Positions 1 through 14,728 of a stretch of 64,000 bases of DNA are shown piece after piece. The stretch is taken from positions 12,868 to 76,867 of the forward strand of contig NW_019776104.1 in assembly GCF_001039355.2 (NCBI RefSeq), written 5' to 3'. The position numbers and the translations under genes are program-made. Source of the stretch: Lingula anatina. Lineage: Eukaryota > Brachiopoda > Lingulata > Lingulida > Lingulidae. A model generated the notes under the pieces. It saw nothing but the letters and a program-made list of their open reading frames with translations. It was not told the DNA's origin and searched no databases. How positions within the stretch are numbered: the stretch's first letter is position 1; each line of letters begins with the position of its first letter.

Positions 1-380
1 ACAAGGAGGAGGTCACAGGTGACATACCTTGTACATAATGGGGGGTAACTGGCACGCGTATGATAGATATTTTATATAAATATAGAGCGCTACTTTATAA
101 ATAACACTGAAGTGGACAATGAATGGACAATGACTGTAGAAATTGAACGTATATCGTGTATATACATGTATACTCGTATATTCACTATTGGTATAGACTG
201 CTATTATTATGAAGATACGCAGAACATCTTAATTACTGTTTGCACTTAGGCTTATAGTTACACACTTGGCACGCTGAACATTTACCGATATTTTTCGCTG
301 ACTTTTTCTTTGTATCAATTATGTTTTAATCATACCAAATTTTCTACTACTGAGACGTCAGATAGAAAGGGAAGATGTAC

Positions 381-515
381 CTTCCTGTGCCTCTTTTTCC
401 TTCTTCAGTTTAATCAGCGTGTACCTGGGACTGTCTGGGAACCACGGCAGGATGAATGCGGAGATCAGACACGGGACGCCAACGAACGCCAATAAAATGG
501 GCCAATTTTCGTTAC
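381..515 (-). CDS. SLC2A: GLUT exon: TM6 and PESPR-like motif
   Basis: The exon is 135 bp. It encodes [36 protein letters not shown] and LKKEKEAQE. The donor is gtacat. Further 3' exons are expected left of the window; none was resolved in 1-380. Confidence 0.9.
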
Positions 516-2816
516 CTACATGATCAACAACAACAACAACGTAAATTTTGAAGTTTAACTGCTAAAATACAAGTGTATGATGTTTCGGCATCTCAAACCA
601 TACATCGAGTTTGCTTTATGCATTTCGTTTCAATGTTGAAAAATATAAGAACACATATGCAATTTCTAAACGGCAATTTCTATGATAGAATAGACTTTTT
701 GTTGACTTTTTTTTTGCGTAAATTGAATATATACTACAAAATTTGAAGCTTATTTACATCATTCACTAACTGAAAAATTACATGCTAAAGAGAATTTCTT
801 GGACTTTTGAAAAACAATTTGTATCATACAGTATTCACAATGACAAAGTGTTTTTACCCAGTATCTGCCGTAGTCCAAAGATCTGAGAGACCAGGATTCC
901 CGTGGTGAGGGCCAGCTGATGGAGCACTCCCATAGCGCCACGGATGTTCACCGGGGCAATCTCCGTCATGTACATGGGGACCAGCCCAGAGCCGGCACCT
1001 GCAGGGAGACAAGACAGAGGGTTATGGAGTGTTGGAAGGTAAACAGTGCATTATTCAGTATTAATGATTAGTTATTCTATTAAATGTCGTCTTACTGACC
1101 TAAAACCACGGAAACGAAGAGAGTATATAACCTATGATAGGCAGAATATTCCTATAAATGAGTGATGAAGTTAACTTTATTTTGACTTATACTGGAGAGT
1201 AGTATGTATTATAGTATGTATTATAGTATGTATTATAGTATGTCTGTTTGTATGTACTTGAGAGAGGGTGAGAGAGGCAGTGACTCAATGCATTGTGCGT
1301 TGCTATTTGACAAAGGTTATTTAAAATGCCATCAGCGGGCATTGTATCCTAAAGAGGGTCCCCATTGCTTACTTTAACAAGGCCGATGGTTACATTACTT
1401 GTAGAGCACTTTCAGATAGCGCTTTAAGCCCGATACACACTGTGATCTAGCAGACTGAAACCCCGGCCTCACAACCTCGGTGTTTGAACTCCTCCCTCAT
1501 CTTTGGAGAGTTTGTCACATAGAACACGAGTGAATAATTCACTACGTCTTGAATCTGACCCCAACGTACATGTTGAACTGATGGCCCAAACATCGTCAGG
1601 CGGTACCTCAGCTACTATCTCACAGTGTGCGTCGAGCCGAGTATGAAGGACTTACCGCAACCAAAGCCGACTATAAACCTAGCAATTATTAACATCTCAA
1701 ACGATTCCGCTACATCGCAGAGACCAAACAAAATAGCGGCTACGAAGGTGGGAATGTACATGATGATGATGGCCTTTTTCCTGAAAAAGAGAGGGATTTA
1801 CTGTTATTTAAAAACTGAACTATACAACAAATTGACATTCCACAATATATATAGTTCTCCTTAGACATTCTCTTTACTGAACTGTTGAATAAAAGGCTTG
1901 TTCCATGTGATCAATGACGAACTGATTAATCTCATTCCCCAGTTTACAAAGAAGGGGGTGGTGGCAGTTTCACCACTCCCCCTGGCGCCTGGTCGCCTGG
2001 TGGTGACCACAGGCGTGTGCTACACGCAAAACCAGTGACACATGTTAACCACTGTTATTGGCCGTTCTTATATTTCAATATAAGTTTATTTCTCTCATTT
2101 CACTGTCGTCCCCCTCCCCCTATTCTGTTATAACCCTACCTCCCAAATCTGTCAGCGAACCAGCCTGCGCTGAAGGCGCCGAACATGCCGCCGACCAGGT
2201 AGATAGCCACGGTGAACGACCAGACAAAGTTGAGCATGCCTTTGCCAGGTTCATTGCCAGTACGGATTAGATACGTGTCGTTAAGAAACTGGATAATTAA
2301 CTGAAATAAAGAGAAAGGATGTAGACTGCTGAGAAAATATTTCGTAAATGAGATACAGGACACATTGTTCAATTAAATATATTTATTGAACCTCTTCTGT
2401 GTAAAATGACGGCATTAAGTCGAAAATCTTGCATACTACATGTAAGCGTTACAATTTATTTCAGTCTTTTTTGGATTAATGCACTTGCTGTAGGAATTTT
2501 ATTTTGGCTTATCAGACTTGGTAATACTGTAAAAACAGGTAACTCAGCGTGATACAAAAAGAAATAATTCTCAAATCGCCTGATTCGCTGTGCGCAACTT
2601 GAAGAAGCGTTTTCAGCGTTCATAACAGTAGCGCCGGTCAGTCTCAATAATGCTACATTTATCAAGGTTACGTGAACCACCTGACCAAGGTGAAAAACAG
2701 CAGCATCAACTTACATCTTGGGGAGCGTTGAGCACACCTGTGTTGTAACCATGGGGAAAGGAGCCGCCGATCACAGCGGCAAACGCCGTCACTACCAGCG
2801 GGACAGTAACACGACC
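381..2816 (-). CDS. SLC2A: Class I facilitative glucose transporter (GLUT/SLC2A family), partial, five exons
   Basis: Plasma-membrane sugar uniporter of the major facilitator superfamily. Five exons read 5' to 3' on the minus strand: 2816-2715, 2300-2140, 1780-1656, 998-858 and 515-381. All have AG/GT borders, and their phases (0, 2, 1, 1, 1) chain without a break to 664 nt, about 221 residues. Visible family features are TM1 with [11 protein letters not shown], the TM2 stretch [14 protein letters not shown], the loop signature ADRFGRKK formed across the exon 2/3 junction, [20 protein letters not shown], the [12 protein letters not shown] loop, [16 protein letters not shown], and FPDSPRY matching the PESPR motif after TM6. 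The 161-bp second exon is, from memory, the same size as an exon in vertebrate GLUT genes. The C-terminal half lies beyond the left edge and the short first coding exon was not found. Family is certain; orthology to one vertebrate member is not. Confidence 0.93.
858..998 (-). CDS. SLC2A: GLUT exon: TM4-TM5
   Basis: The exon is 141 bp. It encodes [38 protein letters not shown] and QIFGLRQIL. The family's Gln-Ile/Val-Phe-Gly motif is intact. The donor is gtaaaa. Confidence 0.92.
1201..1243. repeat. 14-bp tandem repeat (about 3 copies) in a GLUT intron
   Basis: The unit gtatgtattatagta is repeated in direct orientation inside the intron between the 1656-1780 and 858-998 exons. Confidence 0.7.
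1656..1780 (-). CDS. SLC2A: GLUT exon: TM3 and start of TM4
   Basis: The exon is 125 bp. It completes the RKK of the signature loop, then encodes [20 protein letters not shown] and [10 protein letters not shown]. The acceptor is ctctttttcag and the donor gtaagt. Confidence 0.9.
2140..2300 (-). CDS. SLC2A: GLUT exon: extracellular loop 1, TM2 and ADRFGR
   Basis: The exon is 161 bp, entered at phase 0 and left at phase 2. It encodes [15 protein letters not shown] through [11 protein letters not shown]. The donor is gtaggg and the acceptor tttatttcag. Confidence 0.92.
2715..2816 (-). CDS. SLC2A: GLUT exon: TM1 ([11 protein letters not shown])
   Basis: This exon is 34 codons, phase 0 at both ends. 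The acceptor is tttctgttccag and the donor gtaagt. It encodes GRVTVPLVV through NAPQD. The initiator must lie in an upstream exon above 2816. Confidence 0.9.
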
Positions 2817-5800
2817 CTGGAACAGAAAAATGTGGAAATATTAACAGTTGATCTCCTGGCGGAATTAAAAAGATGGTAGAAGGACGCAATTCTTTCTTTC
2901 ATTAAAGACGTGAAATATGAGTTTGCACGGAGGGAGCTGTCCGAAATGTAGTAATTGCACAACAGTACCCCGTCTTAACCTTCAGTCATACTATAGCACA
3001 CTTTTGATATCCTGGTCTCTCACCGATGTCATAGGCTTGGCGATATCACTTATTAGGAAACATTGGGGTGTGTGGAGTCTACACATGAACTGAGTCAATT
3101 CAAAGCTTATTATCCTTGAATTGGACGACATATAATAGAATGTGGCAGAATGTGACGATAGGCTTTAGTAATTGTTATCTCATCATAACCAAAACGTTCT
3201 TCATATTACTATAAAACTTGACTTTTAAATGAACAACGCCATTTGTGGAACTCGATAGTCTCATTACTGAGGCCGAGACAAGCCCTTTTTACGTGTGTTT
3301 CGTCCCCCAAGTAGATGAATAGATGCTTTTTCACTATATGTCATTGATGAATCCCGGCAAGCGGAATAAGATGAATAGGCACTACCTGTTCACTGTCTAG
3401 GTCGAAGTCAAAGAACGACAACACAGCGAGTAGGCCGATTTACACGATACAAGCTGTGCACCAGGGCTACACACTAGATATACGATGAAGTCAGATCGAT
3501 CAGCATTGGTTATGCTAGATGATTGCAAAACTCCAGAGATGTGTAATCATGTGACGTCACTTCTTATAACGCATTCAGTATCCCTTACGACATTCTGAGG
3601 CTTTAACCCTGTTTAATATCAGAACAGATCGAGCTTTAAGTTGAACAGCAGTGGAAAGGGGCTTGTGTGAATGACACTCAAGTCAAGAAGTTCTCTTCTT
3701 CGGTAGTTTCTTGATTTATACGTCTGAACACCGACCTTCGCACCCCACCGCTACCTGTGCTTTGTAATAGTTTGCATAATCACCAGACGCCTGTGGCGGG
3801 TTTACAATAACAACAACAACAACCCAAAAAAAACGTCAGACGTCAAAATCTGGGTCTTGTGAAAATTGAACTGAAAATTGCTTCTCTGAGAACAAGTTCA
3901 AAACATTTTATTTCAACCGGCTTTGCAGATCTCAGTATTTCTGTCTGGGCTGTGAGCTATAACTCACAAAAAAGGACATTTTCCTGCGATTTCATTAAAA
4001 AACCCACGAGTGCTTTAGCGAAGAATTACATCATCTGTACAGCTGTACAAGACAATTTTATCGGGGAACAAGGTGCTAGAGTAACCTCTATTGAGCTCAG
4101 TTCCCTGACTCAGTCGTTTTGTGAAAAACTGGCAAATTGGTGTGTAGTTACTAACTGAAATAATGTACGTATCATTGTAACTATTAGTATTTACAGCCAT
4201 TTCTCCGCTCTTCACGTCAGTCATAAGGGCAGGAACCGCAGCGAGGGGGTGGGGTTGAGAGGACCCTCCTCCCCTTGTCGCTTTTTTATGGTTATCACTC
4301 CACATAAAATGTTCTCAGTATGCGCAATTTAACTTTGAAGTGATTGTTCAGTTTTAATCCATAGCAGCAACCCGTCAGAAAAATATTAGATAATGGATCC
4401 CTGTCACGACTGAATGAGATTAAAAATGGCTCAGTTATATGAAGTGAATATAAATGGTTTTTGGGTGATATTATAAGACATATCGCTGTGGAGGGCAATC
4501 TTCCCCATAGTGAGGGGTTGAATTTAGACAGCAAGGAATGGCAGCTGACGTGCAAGTTACCACCCAGAATGATCTACCTTTTGACTTTCAGACGACTTTA
4601 TGAGTAATTCAAGGTGCTCTTGTCATTAACGCCAAAAAAGGAATACACATTTCCGGTTCTTCCTTAACTGTTCCCGTTTTCAGTCTAAGGTGGCTTAATT
4701 GACAGTTTGCGTCTTTCTGATATTAATATAATGTTAGGGTTTTAAAACTTCCAGGTGTTTTAATTACACTACATATCATATAAGATCAGATGATCAGTTT
4801 ATAGGATTTTACGGGAGCAATTTCACTGAGGTCACTCCTCGCTGTTGACTGTTTACCGGGAAGCACCGCTCCCATCTGATTGACGTTCAAATTATGACCA
4901 GAAAGCAGTGCCAAAGTAAGACGTCAAAGTCTTGTTGATAAATAAATTACATTTTTTAAGAAATCGCGTAGATCGAACGCTCTTACAATCGTCACGATGA
5001 CGGTTTGTTGACATTCTGCAAAAATATTTTAGTTTCTTGCGTAAAAAAAGAATCTTAATGTGGCCGCGAACTGAACTATTCCCCAGAAATACTGAGATTG
5101 AGTAAACAGTTGAAATTTGTGGAGTTCTGTTTCAACGTGAAAGATTTGCACTGGGGACGAAACAATGTGCTACAAAAAAAATGTCAGCTTTGTTTACAAA
5201 ATGCGACATGTATGTGGAAAATGAGGCTTATAAAAAACAAAGACTACATTTAACGTTACATGCACACAACGACATATGACTGTTTTCAGTATTAATGCTT
5301 TCCTTTATCATTTAAATAATCACATTCCCTCTAAGGTAACAGCAGTTCAAAATCGAAAATGCCTTTCTGTTTCAATTCCATACACCAAGGAGAAATCGCA
5401 TTGTAATAGCCGTCATAAGACCGTCCTCGCTGGACGTCAGCAACTATCGTCTAGTCCATAGAAGCCACATCAAAGTGTCCAGGTCCCCGGTCTGTGGTGA
5501 CCAGATGTGGTGGATGTTCTACGTGGTTACTGTGTACCAGGTTAACTACTCGCCATCAGGAGCTCAGTGTGGACTAGCCACAAGTAGTGTTAGATGGTGG
5601 TCATACATGTCGTATGCACTGTGCAGTGGTTACCAGGGTCATAAACAATAACTAGATGGTTTTCTGTCACGACTCGAATTCTTGTAACTGTCTGTGGTCG
5701 TCAAACAATTGTTTTTTTTTTCATATGTGATGTATATATCATATATGTCGTAGTGCACGGGTATTTATCTTGTTATGGATTAATTCTATGCCATAGCAGA

Positions 5801-8800
5801 CCTACGCCACCAGTCTCAACCATATGCAGTAGACACTGGGGTCGTGTAGCACTGCATAAGTCAAGCGAACCAACCTTCTTACTTCTTAGTGTCAGTAAAA
5901 ATTAAATAAATAAATAAAAAGAAAGAAATATATAATTAAATGGTAGAAGATAGAAACAATTGATAAACAAATTTAAAAAAGGGAAAAAAGTTAGTAAAGT
6001 TCTTTTTGGATATTTTTCAAACCATTTTGGATCTGATCTTTCAGTTTTAAATGCACAGGCTAACACTAACATACAACTGGGCAGTACGTGAATATCATGT
6101 ACAGTATATACGGGGTCAATGCAGATATATTCACATCGGTATTGATGTGCTAGTTATGGTAAAGATGAGGTCCATCACGTATATTATAACCTTGAGCCAC
6201 ATTGAACTCATTTCACCTACAGCTACACAAATCAAGCTTCTGTGGTGACTTTGGTCACATAAATATTATTAATGCAGTTATTAACCTGACGTGGAATGAT
6301 TATCCCGAACCTCTTTATGTTTCAGTTCATCATACAGGGGTATAACGTTTTAAGGCCATATCAACACGGCAACGTGAACTCAAATACAAGTGGGTTCAAC
6401 AAAATTTGTCTTTAAGGATTTCCTTCCATAAAATGTAGCAAGAACGATTATTAGATGGTTCCTATACAGGCTTTAAGCGCGACATGCTACACCTAACGCG
6501 TCCTGGAGTCTCTGGAATACTCTTCAGCTAGCCGACCATGTCTGTGTGTTCTAATATGCGTTTTAAGAGCACTTTTCTGAGCTTGTCTCCAGTCGAGTGC
6601 CAGGTGACATTGACACTGCCTAACTTTTTGCAGTTGGTGGTACAATTTTGTTAATTTAAATGGATGTAATAAATCCTTCATATATTAATGCAGGCAACCT
6701 ATGAAGACATTTTACAAAAATATTTCAGACAATAATATGTACGTACAGCGCCTTTATATTATATTCAACATTCCCGTATTTATGCCGCCCACGCCATGGC
6801 ACACATTTAGGCGGCGCACAGCTGAGGCTACATTATGTATGTACACAGACACTGCCATCTGAAAGCGGGAAACATTACAGAATGAATGAAATTTACATAC
6901 TTGTCCACCAATAGGATGACGCGAAGTTGGCACACCTCCAAAGCAAAACGCCGCATGTCATTAAGTGCTGAACGGGTTGAAAAAAGTGCTACTATCGTTT
7001 TAGTATATGCATGTTCATATTGCTCTCTCGTTTTGTGGTTATAGCTGTATTAATACAGAATAGCCACCGAGTATCAGGACGGTCAATGCGCCTAGTTAAG
7101 TCTATTGAGTGCGGCATGCTCCGTATATAGAACTGTACTCACACGTAAATCCATTGCGCAATCATTTTCGATCGTTTACATTTTCATATATTGAAGTATG
7201 TTTTCATATGGGGGAGATGTTTGGGTCGGTGCCCGCATATCTGCCACGTACAAGTTGAACCAAATGCTAGCACCGGAAGAAATAAACTGAATTATTCAGG
7301 CTAGTCTACAGTATAACGAGGCAATAAGCAGACACGCTCAATATCATTTGTTTCCATGGCGGTAATGGAGACATTTTCACCGTTAAATGGTGTAGATGTG
7401 ACATGGTATGTTTCTGGTGGATATTAAGGTCTGTCATTTCACTGGTATTAGAGGGTCAGACGGACACCACTGTCTCCATCAGCATGAACAATGTGCACGT
7501 TTACATCGTAGACCTTACATTAATTCACAACAAAACAGGCCTTCGTTTCAATATCTCACTTAACGTGGAAATGACTTGTTTTCTTCCTATTTCTGTATCT
7601 AAGTCCCAGGTGTCCCCTTGCATTAAGTTTTATAACCGACCCCGTGTCTCACCAAGCGGAACATCACTGTGTGGTGGTACTTTGTAAAAAGAGAGCCAGG
7701 TTGGCAGTGTGCCACATACTCGGTGGACAATCGATCATCTTTCTATATAATACTGCTGTACATATCACGCCAACAGCGAATGAAATCTCTACATAATATA
7801 CCTAGTGCTATGTGAGAAAGAATTGCCTGTGAACACCCTGTACGCTCATTTTACCAACCCACTGAAGCAACCTGAATACATCAGACATATTCTAACTGTT
7901 TCTAAAATGATCTTCATGATGTGATGTCTGAACTGAGCCTGGTCGATAGCACAGCAGACTTCATGACCCTCATATACTGACATACATGCCTACTGACACA
8001 GAGCGAAATACGACTGGAATAAAAACGCAAAAGAAAACATCCTCGTTTCCCCTAGTGTTGCCCCAGTAAACTGTTCACATTTCCTGAACACAGAGAGAGG
8101 TTTTCTTATATGACAGGGATTTACAGGCAAAGGATCGACTCCATTCTGTATACATGTATCAACGCATATGTTTCCACTGAATTCACGACCTTCACGTTAA
8201 CACCTCATTTTTCACCGACAGTTTAACGATAAAAATTCTGGTCGTTGTCAAGTCAAAGTTTGTTGACAATATTAATAACAAAACTGAGTCCAATACAAAT
8301 ACCAAATCAAAGCGATTGGTTACAATTTTCATTCATGATTGATCGTGAGATTACCGTGTCCTCAAAAACAAAACACCGATAATTGAGTGAATCCAGAACA
8401 CGGCGCACTTAACGATGCCACAAAAGCTTTACCTTAAGTCTTGGGTCATGTGTAAAGGCAACTTTCTCGGCTGTCATTATCAGATTCAACTCTTCCAAAC
8501 GGCCTGGGTCAAAAGTCGTTACGAGTCAGCGCTGATCACTGTCTGTGAAGTCTCCAATGTTTTGGTAGGTTATGGAGATTGCAATACACGTGGCTTTGTT
8601 TAATATATCAGACACTGAAGGCGTTCTCACGGCGGAGGCTCTGATTGGCTGGTATTCAGAGGTGTGGCAGTCACATGCAAGCTGGCGTACAACTTGCGCA
8701 TGAATGAAAGTAAAGGTCACTGCGCGTCATGGAGGGCAAATACCTTGCTATTCACAGCGTTGATTTCGTCAGTTAACATTGGGGATTAGTTTACCTGTGG

Positions 8801-9396
8801 ATCTGGTGGTTAATCCGTGGATCTGTGCCCTATTTTGGTTCTTTGTTTCAGAAATAAAACTTAAAATATGATCTCTGCCTAGTTTTGGAATGTTTACGTT
8901 TTTTTTCTGTTTCAAAGCCTTGACTTACGTTTTCGATTTAATATTATCTTTAAGTGACAAAGTAAACTAGTCACAATTTCTTTGCTTTGTGCATTTCATC
9001 TTAAGGAAAAGGGTTAATATTGTTTATTTTGACCTGAGCTACCAAGTTTCAAACTTTGATTCAGACAAAATACAATCTACTTAATGTCAAAAAGACAGAT
9101 GGCACAGATGGGCGATAAAGAGAACGTCAACCCACTGTAACTGTTTTTAAAATAAAGTATTCGACATGTTATAAAAATGCGGATCATCAGCCGGGCTTAT
9201 GTGCATTTCTAGACACACCTAGCTTAAATAACATCGTGACCAAGGTCCCATAGCTATTGATTGATCTATTCAGACCATAGAGATGACCAGACATCGTATG
9301 GCTGCGGAGGGGTTTTGATGTCTCAGGCATCATGACCGTGGGTAACATGATCTGTAATGTCGCAGTGACAGTCTCAAAAGAAATAATGCGCCGCAT
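2817..9396. other. No recognised gene; presumed GLUT upstream intron and intergenic DNA
   Basis: Only short open frames (under about 100 codons) with no recognisable domain are present. The missing first GLUT exon and promoter may lie here. I could not identify them from motif or splice signals. Confidence 0.5.
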
Positions 9397-9546
9397 CACA
9401 GGGTGGTATAGAACACAAGGACAACACAGACCACAGGGTGGTATAGAACACAAGGATAACACAGACCACAGGGTGGTATAGAACACAAGGACAACACAGA
9501 CCACAGGGTGGTATAGAACACTAGGACAACACAGACCACAGGGTGG
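9397..9546. repeat. 35-bp minisatellite, four copies plus a partial
   Basis: The unit starts cacagggtggtatagaacac. Copies start at 9397, 9432, 9467 and 9502, with a partial at 9537. They differ by one or two bases. The period is not a multiple of three, so the 160-codon minus-strand open frame over it (Val-Leu-Tyr-His-Pro-Val-like repeats) cycles through all three frames and is an artefact. Confidence 0.93.
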
Positions 9547-12500
9547 AGGGACACGGAGAGGGGCGTCATGTCCCACAGCAGCATGTGCGGTCGACAATCC
9601 ATAATTTTCAGCTGTCACACATATTTCTAATATAACAATGGCAACATCCTGTGTAGCAAAACTCTTCATATTTTAGTTTTTTCTTAGTTTGGGCATAATG
9701 AGTTTTGCCATTGACGAAACCTTTTTAAAATAATCTCAGTATTATAAAATATTCTCATCAAGATCGTGGGATCGCTTAGAAATCTTTAAAATTTAAAACA
9801 ACATAATAGCTTTACAAGAAATCAACTTCCAGTTAACGTCCTAAGACCCTTTTACATGACCTATCGTTTACAACACAATGCTTTTTACACTGTTGCATAG
9901 TGAAACTAAATTTTTAGGAAGTGGCTTTATAAAAAAATAAATGTCGTTGTTTGCAGTTTTCAGGAAAGGCGGATACAACAGTAAGAAAGCAAAGCGGATA
10001 ATTTGTCACGACAAAAGTGAAAAGTGAAAATAAAGTGACTCACCCCTCTGCCTTCTTGGAAAAAAAGGGGAGATGTGAATGACGCACCATTCTGTATGAC
10101 AATTCTTGTACTTTATGCATATTTCTCTTTTATTAGGGTAGGGGAGCATATGATTAACGTGTTTTTTATGTTTTTGCCATTTTATCAATAAACGTGAGAA
10201 AACCTGTAAATAATGGTAAACATTGATCATGATTGACACACTTTAAAAAAAGACCATAAAATAAGATCGTTTTAAATTTTTTATTTATATTTTTCTTTAG
10301 TTTTGATAAAGTAAAACTAGAAATCCAAGAAAGACTTGTCAACGTGTTCAGAACTTGTACAGCAGCAGGCAAGATAAATACAAGCATAACGGCAGTATGA
10401 GTTCTAGTATAATGACATCACATTGCCCATGTGCTCTGTTTATGATCACGGCGTGAAAGGTGAGTGCCAAGGTGAACAGCAGAGAAATACACTGTAACTG
10501 CTCCAAACAGTATTCTGAGGAGCGACAGACGGTGCAGTACGAATTATCACAGTACTGTCTGTCAATTTTTTAAAATTTGGAACTAAAATTACACTCTTGT
10601 TTCGTTGTTGTCGACCAGCAGTTATGCCGATAACATCACCACGAGGACCAATGCTTTTGAGTCTACGGGGATGCTGCTTGTTACTGGATAAATCCCGTTA
10701 CTTTATTGTCATTGAGCGGGCAATGATGTTATCTGGATACAGCTAAATGTTGGAGCTAGGTTGGTGTTAGATACAGCGATACACGCCATGTACTGAGTTC
10801 ACTGTCAAGATCCTAGGTAGTACAGGGCCCGTCATCAGAGGGTTTGGCAGAAGCATGTTTTCATTGATCGCATGCACCCAGCTTCTCAATGGAGGATATC
10901 AGAAACCCATCCTCTTCGAACTAGTTTGTTTACCACACGACACATTAGTGTAGAGGCACTGAGCCTTATAGAACTGGTACCTGCTCAACCACTCCGGAAG
11001 ACAAACTTAAAAAACAAGCTAGGGATTTACGAACAAACAGGATGGGAAGTTTTCTGGAAGTATCACTGTACTGTACGATTTCTCAGAACAAAACATATTA
11101 TTGAAAGATGTCCCCGTCTCCGCCTGCTCTGAACTCGGGGCATTGCCCCGTTATGGGTTATGTAACACTTGGTCGTCGGACACAATACTGATATTTCCAC
11201 GCGTGTTAATTAATTTTAATCACGAAGAGGATTAATATTAAGTAAGTAAGTAATTAAGTAATACATGTAGACTACAGTTGCGAGTTTGAAGGATACATTT
11301 CATACTAGTATACATTCCATCATCAGAACATAATGGTTAATTGTGAATTTATTCGAAAAATATATCCTGTTGAGACTCCGTGCCTTTTTTATTTGAAAAT
11401 AAGTGTTGAGGGCTGGGGACTTGTAAGATGGATAAAGGCATGTCACGATAGAAATCCACCACAGGTTTCCTTAATTTTCCCCGCCATCTTCAACTGCCAA
11501 GCTAACGTTCACATTAAAACTCGCTCCTTACTCCCCTGGCTTGATGACTCGACTGATGATTTAAGGCTTCAGGGAAATAAAACAAGTTGTGTCTTCATCT
11601 TTTGTGGTTTCACTAATGACATTGATAGCAATCCTTTTGCATAACAAAACATCTCGTGGAGGAGCAATGCCAAGTATGCGACTGTGTGCATCTTTTAATT
11701 TGTGGCTCTAGCTCAGTCACATATATTTTTTGAAATTCAAACACGCGTCGTCTGTGTTTTTGTCCACAGTCTGCACTTAATGCATGATGTGCTTCACGAT
11801 CTATTACAGTTCGCGCGTACCAAAAAAGAAAAGAAACAAATGATACCACTACGCATTTTCTTTTCGCAAACCCCCCTTCTTTCTGTTCTTTCTTCCTAAT
11901 GTCATTGTATTGTAAAGTTATAAGTAATATCTCCGGCATTTTTGAACACCGCTGTCATTACACTTATCTGTTCCAAAGCACTTCGGTTCAAACTGGGACA
12001 AAATATGTAAATTCAGATCTAGAGCAAAATTATGAAAGCAATTTTATCTCAACAAGAGCGAATATTTGCCTGAGCCAACACGGTTATATAAACGCTCTCA
12101 AACTTAGGACGACGAATCAAAAATGTATTCAAAATACCGACATGTAAAAAAAAAATACTGCTGAATCCACAATTATTCTGCAATAGCAAATTAATACAGC
12201 TTAGTCTCACTGCAGCAGACCGCAGCTGCTATGGGCTGTACATTTCAGCTCATGTTTAAAACAACGGCAGATAATCAAACAAACATGAATATAGTCTCTA
12301 TGCGGGTAGTTTTACTTCATATATGGCGCACATGACGTGCTTGCTATTCGAGTATGTATACACACATACCCAAACACGTGCATGTACATGTGCGCACACA
12401 TACACAAGCACATAAATACACACAAACACAAAGACATGTACGCACACACAAACACAGTATCACAGCCGTCAGTGAAAACAGTAGAGATTTACGTCAGTCA

Positions 12501-14590
12501 CCCACTGTTCGCCAAGATGTTCACATAGTACATGTATTTCAACTCCCTACCACAGGTCGACTACGAGAATGCCCATTTCTACACTCAGGTGTATCTACAA
12601 TACACTGTTACAGGGCGTCACAGGGTTAATGTTCTTGAGGCGCGCAGTGACAGGGTATCACGGAAGTACCAGTAGGTACGGTGTTTAATGACAAACCCAG
12701 GGTGCGTTATATGGGACGTGAAACTTAATGTGACTGAAAAAAAAAGTTAAAACCGTTCTCAGCTACTGTGTCTGTCTTTCCATTGTCTTATATATAAGAT
12801 GGCCTCACCCTCGTTTGGCCCCAAATTGAAGTCAGTAGTTCCTTGTAAGAAATTATGTCTTCGTAAACTGACAGTGTAGATAACACAGGCATATGGCGAC
12901 GTGACTTGGAATTGCATGTGAATTTTAGTTATCAATCAGTAGTCCCAATATTGATTCATATTACGAACCTCAAACATAACGCCCATCCTTAACCATACGT
13001 GGATACGTTATGTGATTAGTTTTTTTTTCTACTACCTGGCCACGGAACTATGAACACTCTTCCTGACACACCACCCCCGTGTCTCACCACCTGGGAGTGT
13101 GATAGTTGAATTACACAAGAGGCCACTCCAGCCACACCCTTCTACTCAACATTGACGTTACATCATTCATAATGATACATATATCACAGAAGTTTTATTC
13201 TTTCTTTCCGGTACACACTTTTTGAACTAAAAAAAGCAATTGGTATTGCCATAAGGTAACAACAGTCTTAACTTTCACATTTGCTGTAATACTTTCAGTA
13301 GAGAGATCAAACCACTCGACATCTCTCTCAGCCAGAATCGCCTACAACTCTGTACATGGCACATGACTGATAACCGCCCCTGAAAGTCTACGGGAACAGG
13401 TTCTCTTACAACACTGGTATCAGACACAGACATCTCAGTGGTCTTCAGGGAATATTTAGCCTGGCAAAGAGCCAAGTTAAACGTCAGTCGGGAATCCCCT
13501 AATTCACTAATAACGGCTACTGCGTCAGTTAAAAATCAATAATTTGGAGGCTTGGTGGAATTACGCCCTACTGATTGGTTGAGAGGATGATATTGCTGTG
13601 GATGACGAAATCGTCCTATTCTCCTTCTATTCCCCGTGTGACCTGACGGTTGTCGAGGATTTGAATGCAATTACATGATGAAAACCACAAACATTAGTAG
13701 CAGACACAAATCACGTTTTGCTTTACCACTAAAGCTGTTATTAAATTTGATGATATTAATATCGTATCGCTGAAGTATAAAAAATCCAAATAATTTCCCT
13801 AATGGGCTCATTGCGTCAGCCTCTCCATATATTGATCTATTAATACTGCCGTTTCAAGCGGATTTTTTAAAGATATTTCGTATGGAGGCCTTTATATTGC
13901 ATTATCAGGGTAAAACATGCGGGTTACAACTATAATACTTTTCAATTTGTCTCACTTTAATCTAACTTTCTTCCCTTTTTGCCTTTCTTCTTGTCGTGCC
14001 ATATGTATATTCTTTTGGGTGCGTGTGTTGGTTAGTTGGGGGGGGGGGTATAAATCATTGTACGGTATTTGCATCACTGCATCATGATAAAGACTATCAT
14101 AAAAATGGCACAAAATTAAACCTAACAAATTTTCTTGGAAAACCCTTTACAGTACAAAACAGAAGGCCCGATCTCCAGGGGAGTCGCGAGTCACAATCAT
14201 TGGACACCGGTCAACGAGAACCGGTTCAGGCGGCACTGATTACCAAACACCGTCCATGTGCCGTGAGGTACGTGTAGGGGTGGTGAGAGGTGGAGGGGGT
14301 CAGACCAAAACAACCACATTAACTTAACCTTCTATGTGGCTTAAGACACGCAAACGTAAACCACGGTGGATATCTAATGGGTAGGAAAACTCAGATGTCT
14401 TAGATTCTTTATTTCAGTAAACGACGCCTGCCGTTTTGTTACATAATGATTGTAAGTTACATAAAAACTAATGATTTGTCACAGATTTGTCAAATAATTC
14501 CTTTGTCAATCCGTTTTCTGATTGCTTCACAAATTGTGGAGCAATACAAGTCGCTGTCACCTATAGATACAAGAAGTAAAAGGTAACATC
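9547..14590. other. No recognised gene
   Basis: Open frames here are short and lack recognisable domains. Simple sequence includes a CA-rich stretch around 12355-12460 and a G-run near 14038-14048. Confidence 0.5.
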
Positions 14591-14728
14591 TTATATTACA
14601 AATCTAAACAAGTTATATGGACATAATAGTGAGAGAGAATGATAAACGCATAGTTATATTACAAATCTAAACTATAGTTATATTACAAATCTAAACAAGT
14701 TATATGGACATAATAGGGAGAGAGAATG
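14591..14728. repeat. Short direct repeats (ttatattacaaatctaaac)
   Basis: The block starting at 14591 recurs at 14654 (truncated) and 14678. The first and third copies share about 50 bp, including aagttatatggacataatag. Confidence 0.8.

Noticed and set aside
9187-9669. 160-codon minus-strand frame with Val-Leu-Tyr-His-Pro-type repeats
   Set aside because: It is created by a 35-bp minisatellite that has no stops. Two frames are open over it, and there is no start context, domain or splice support.
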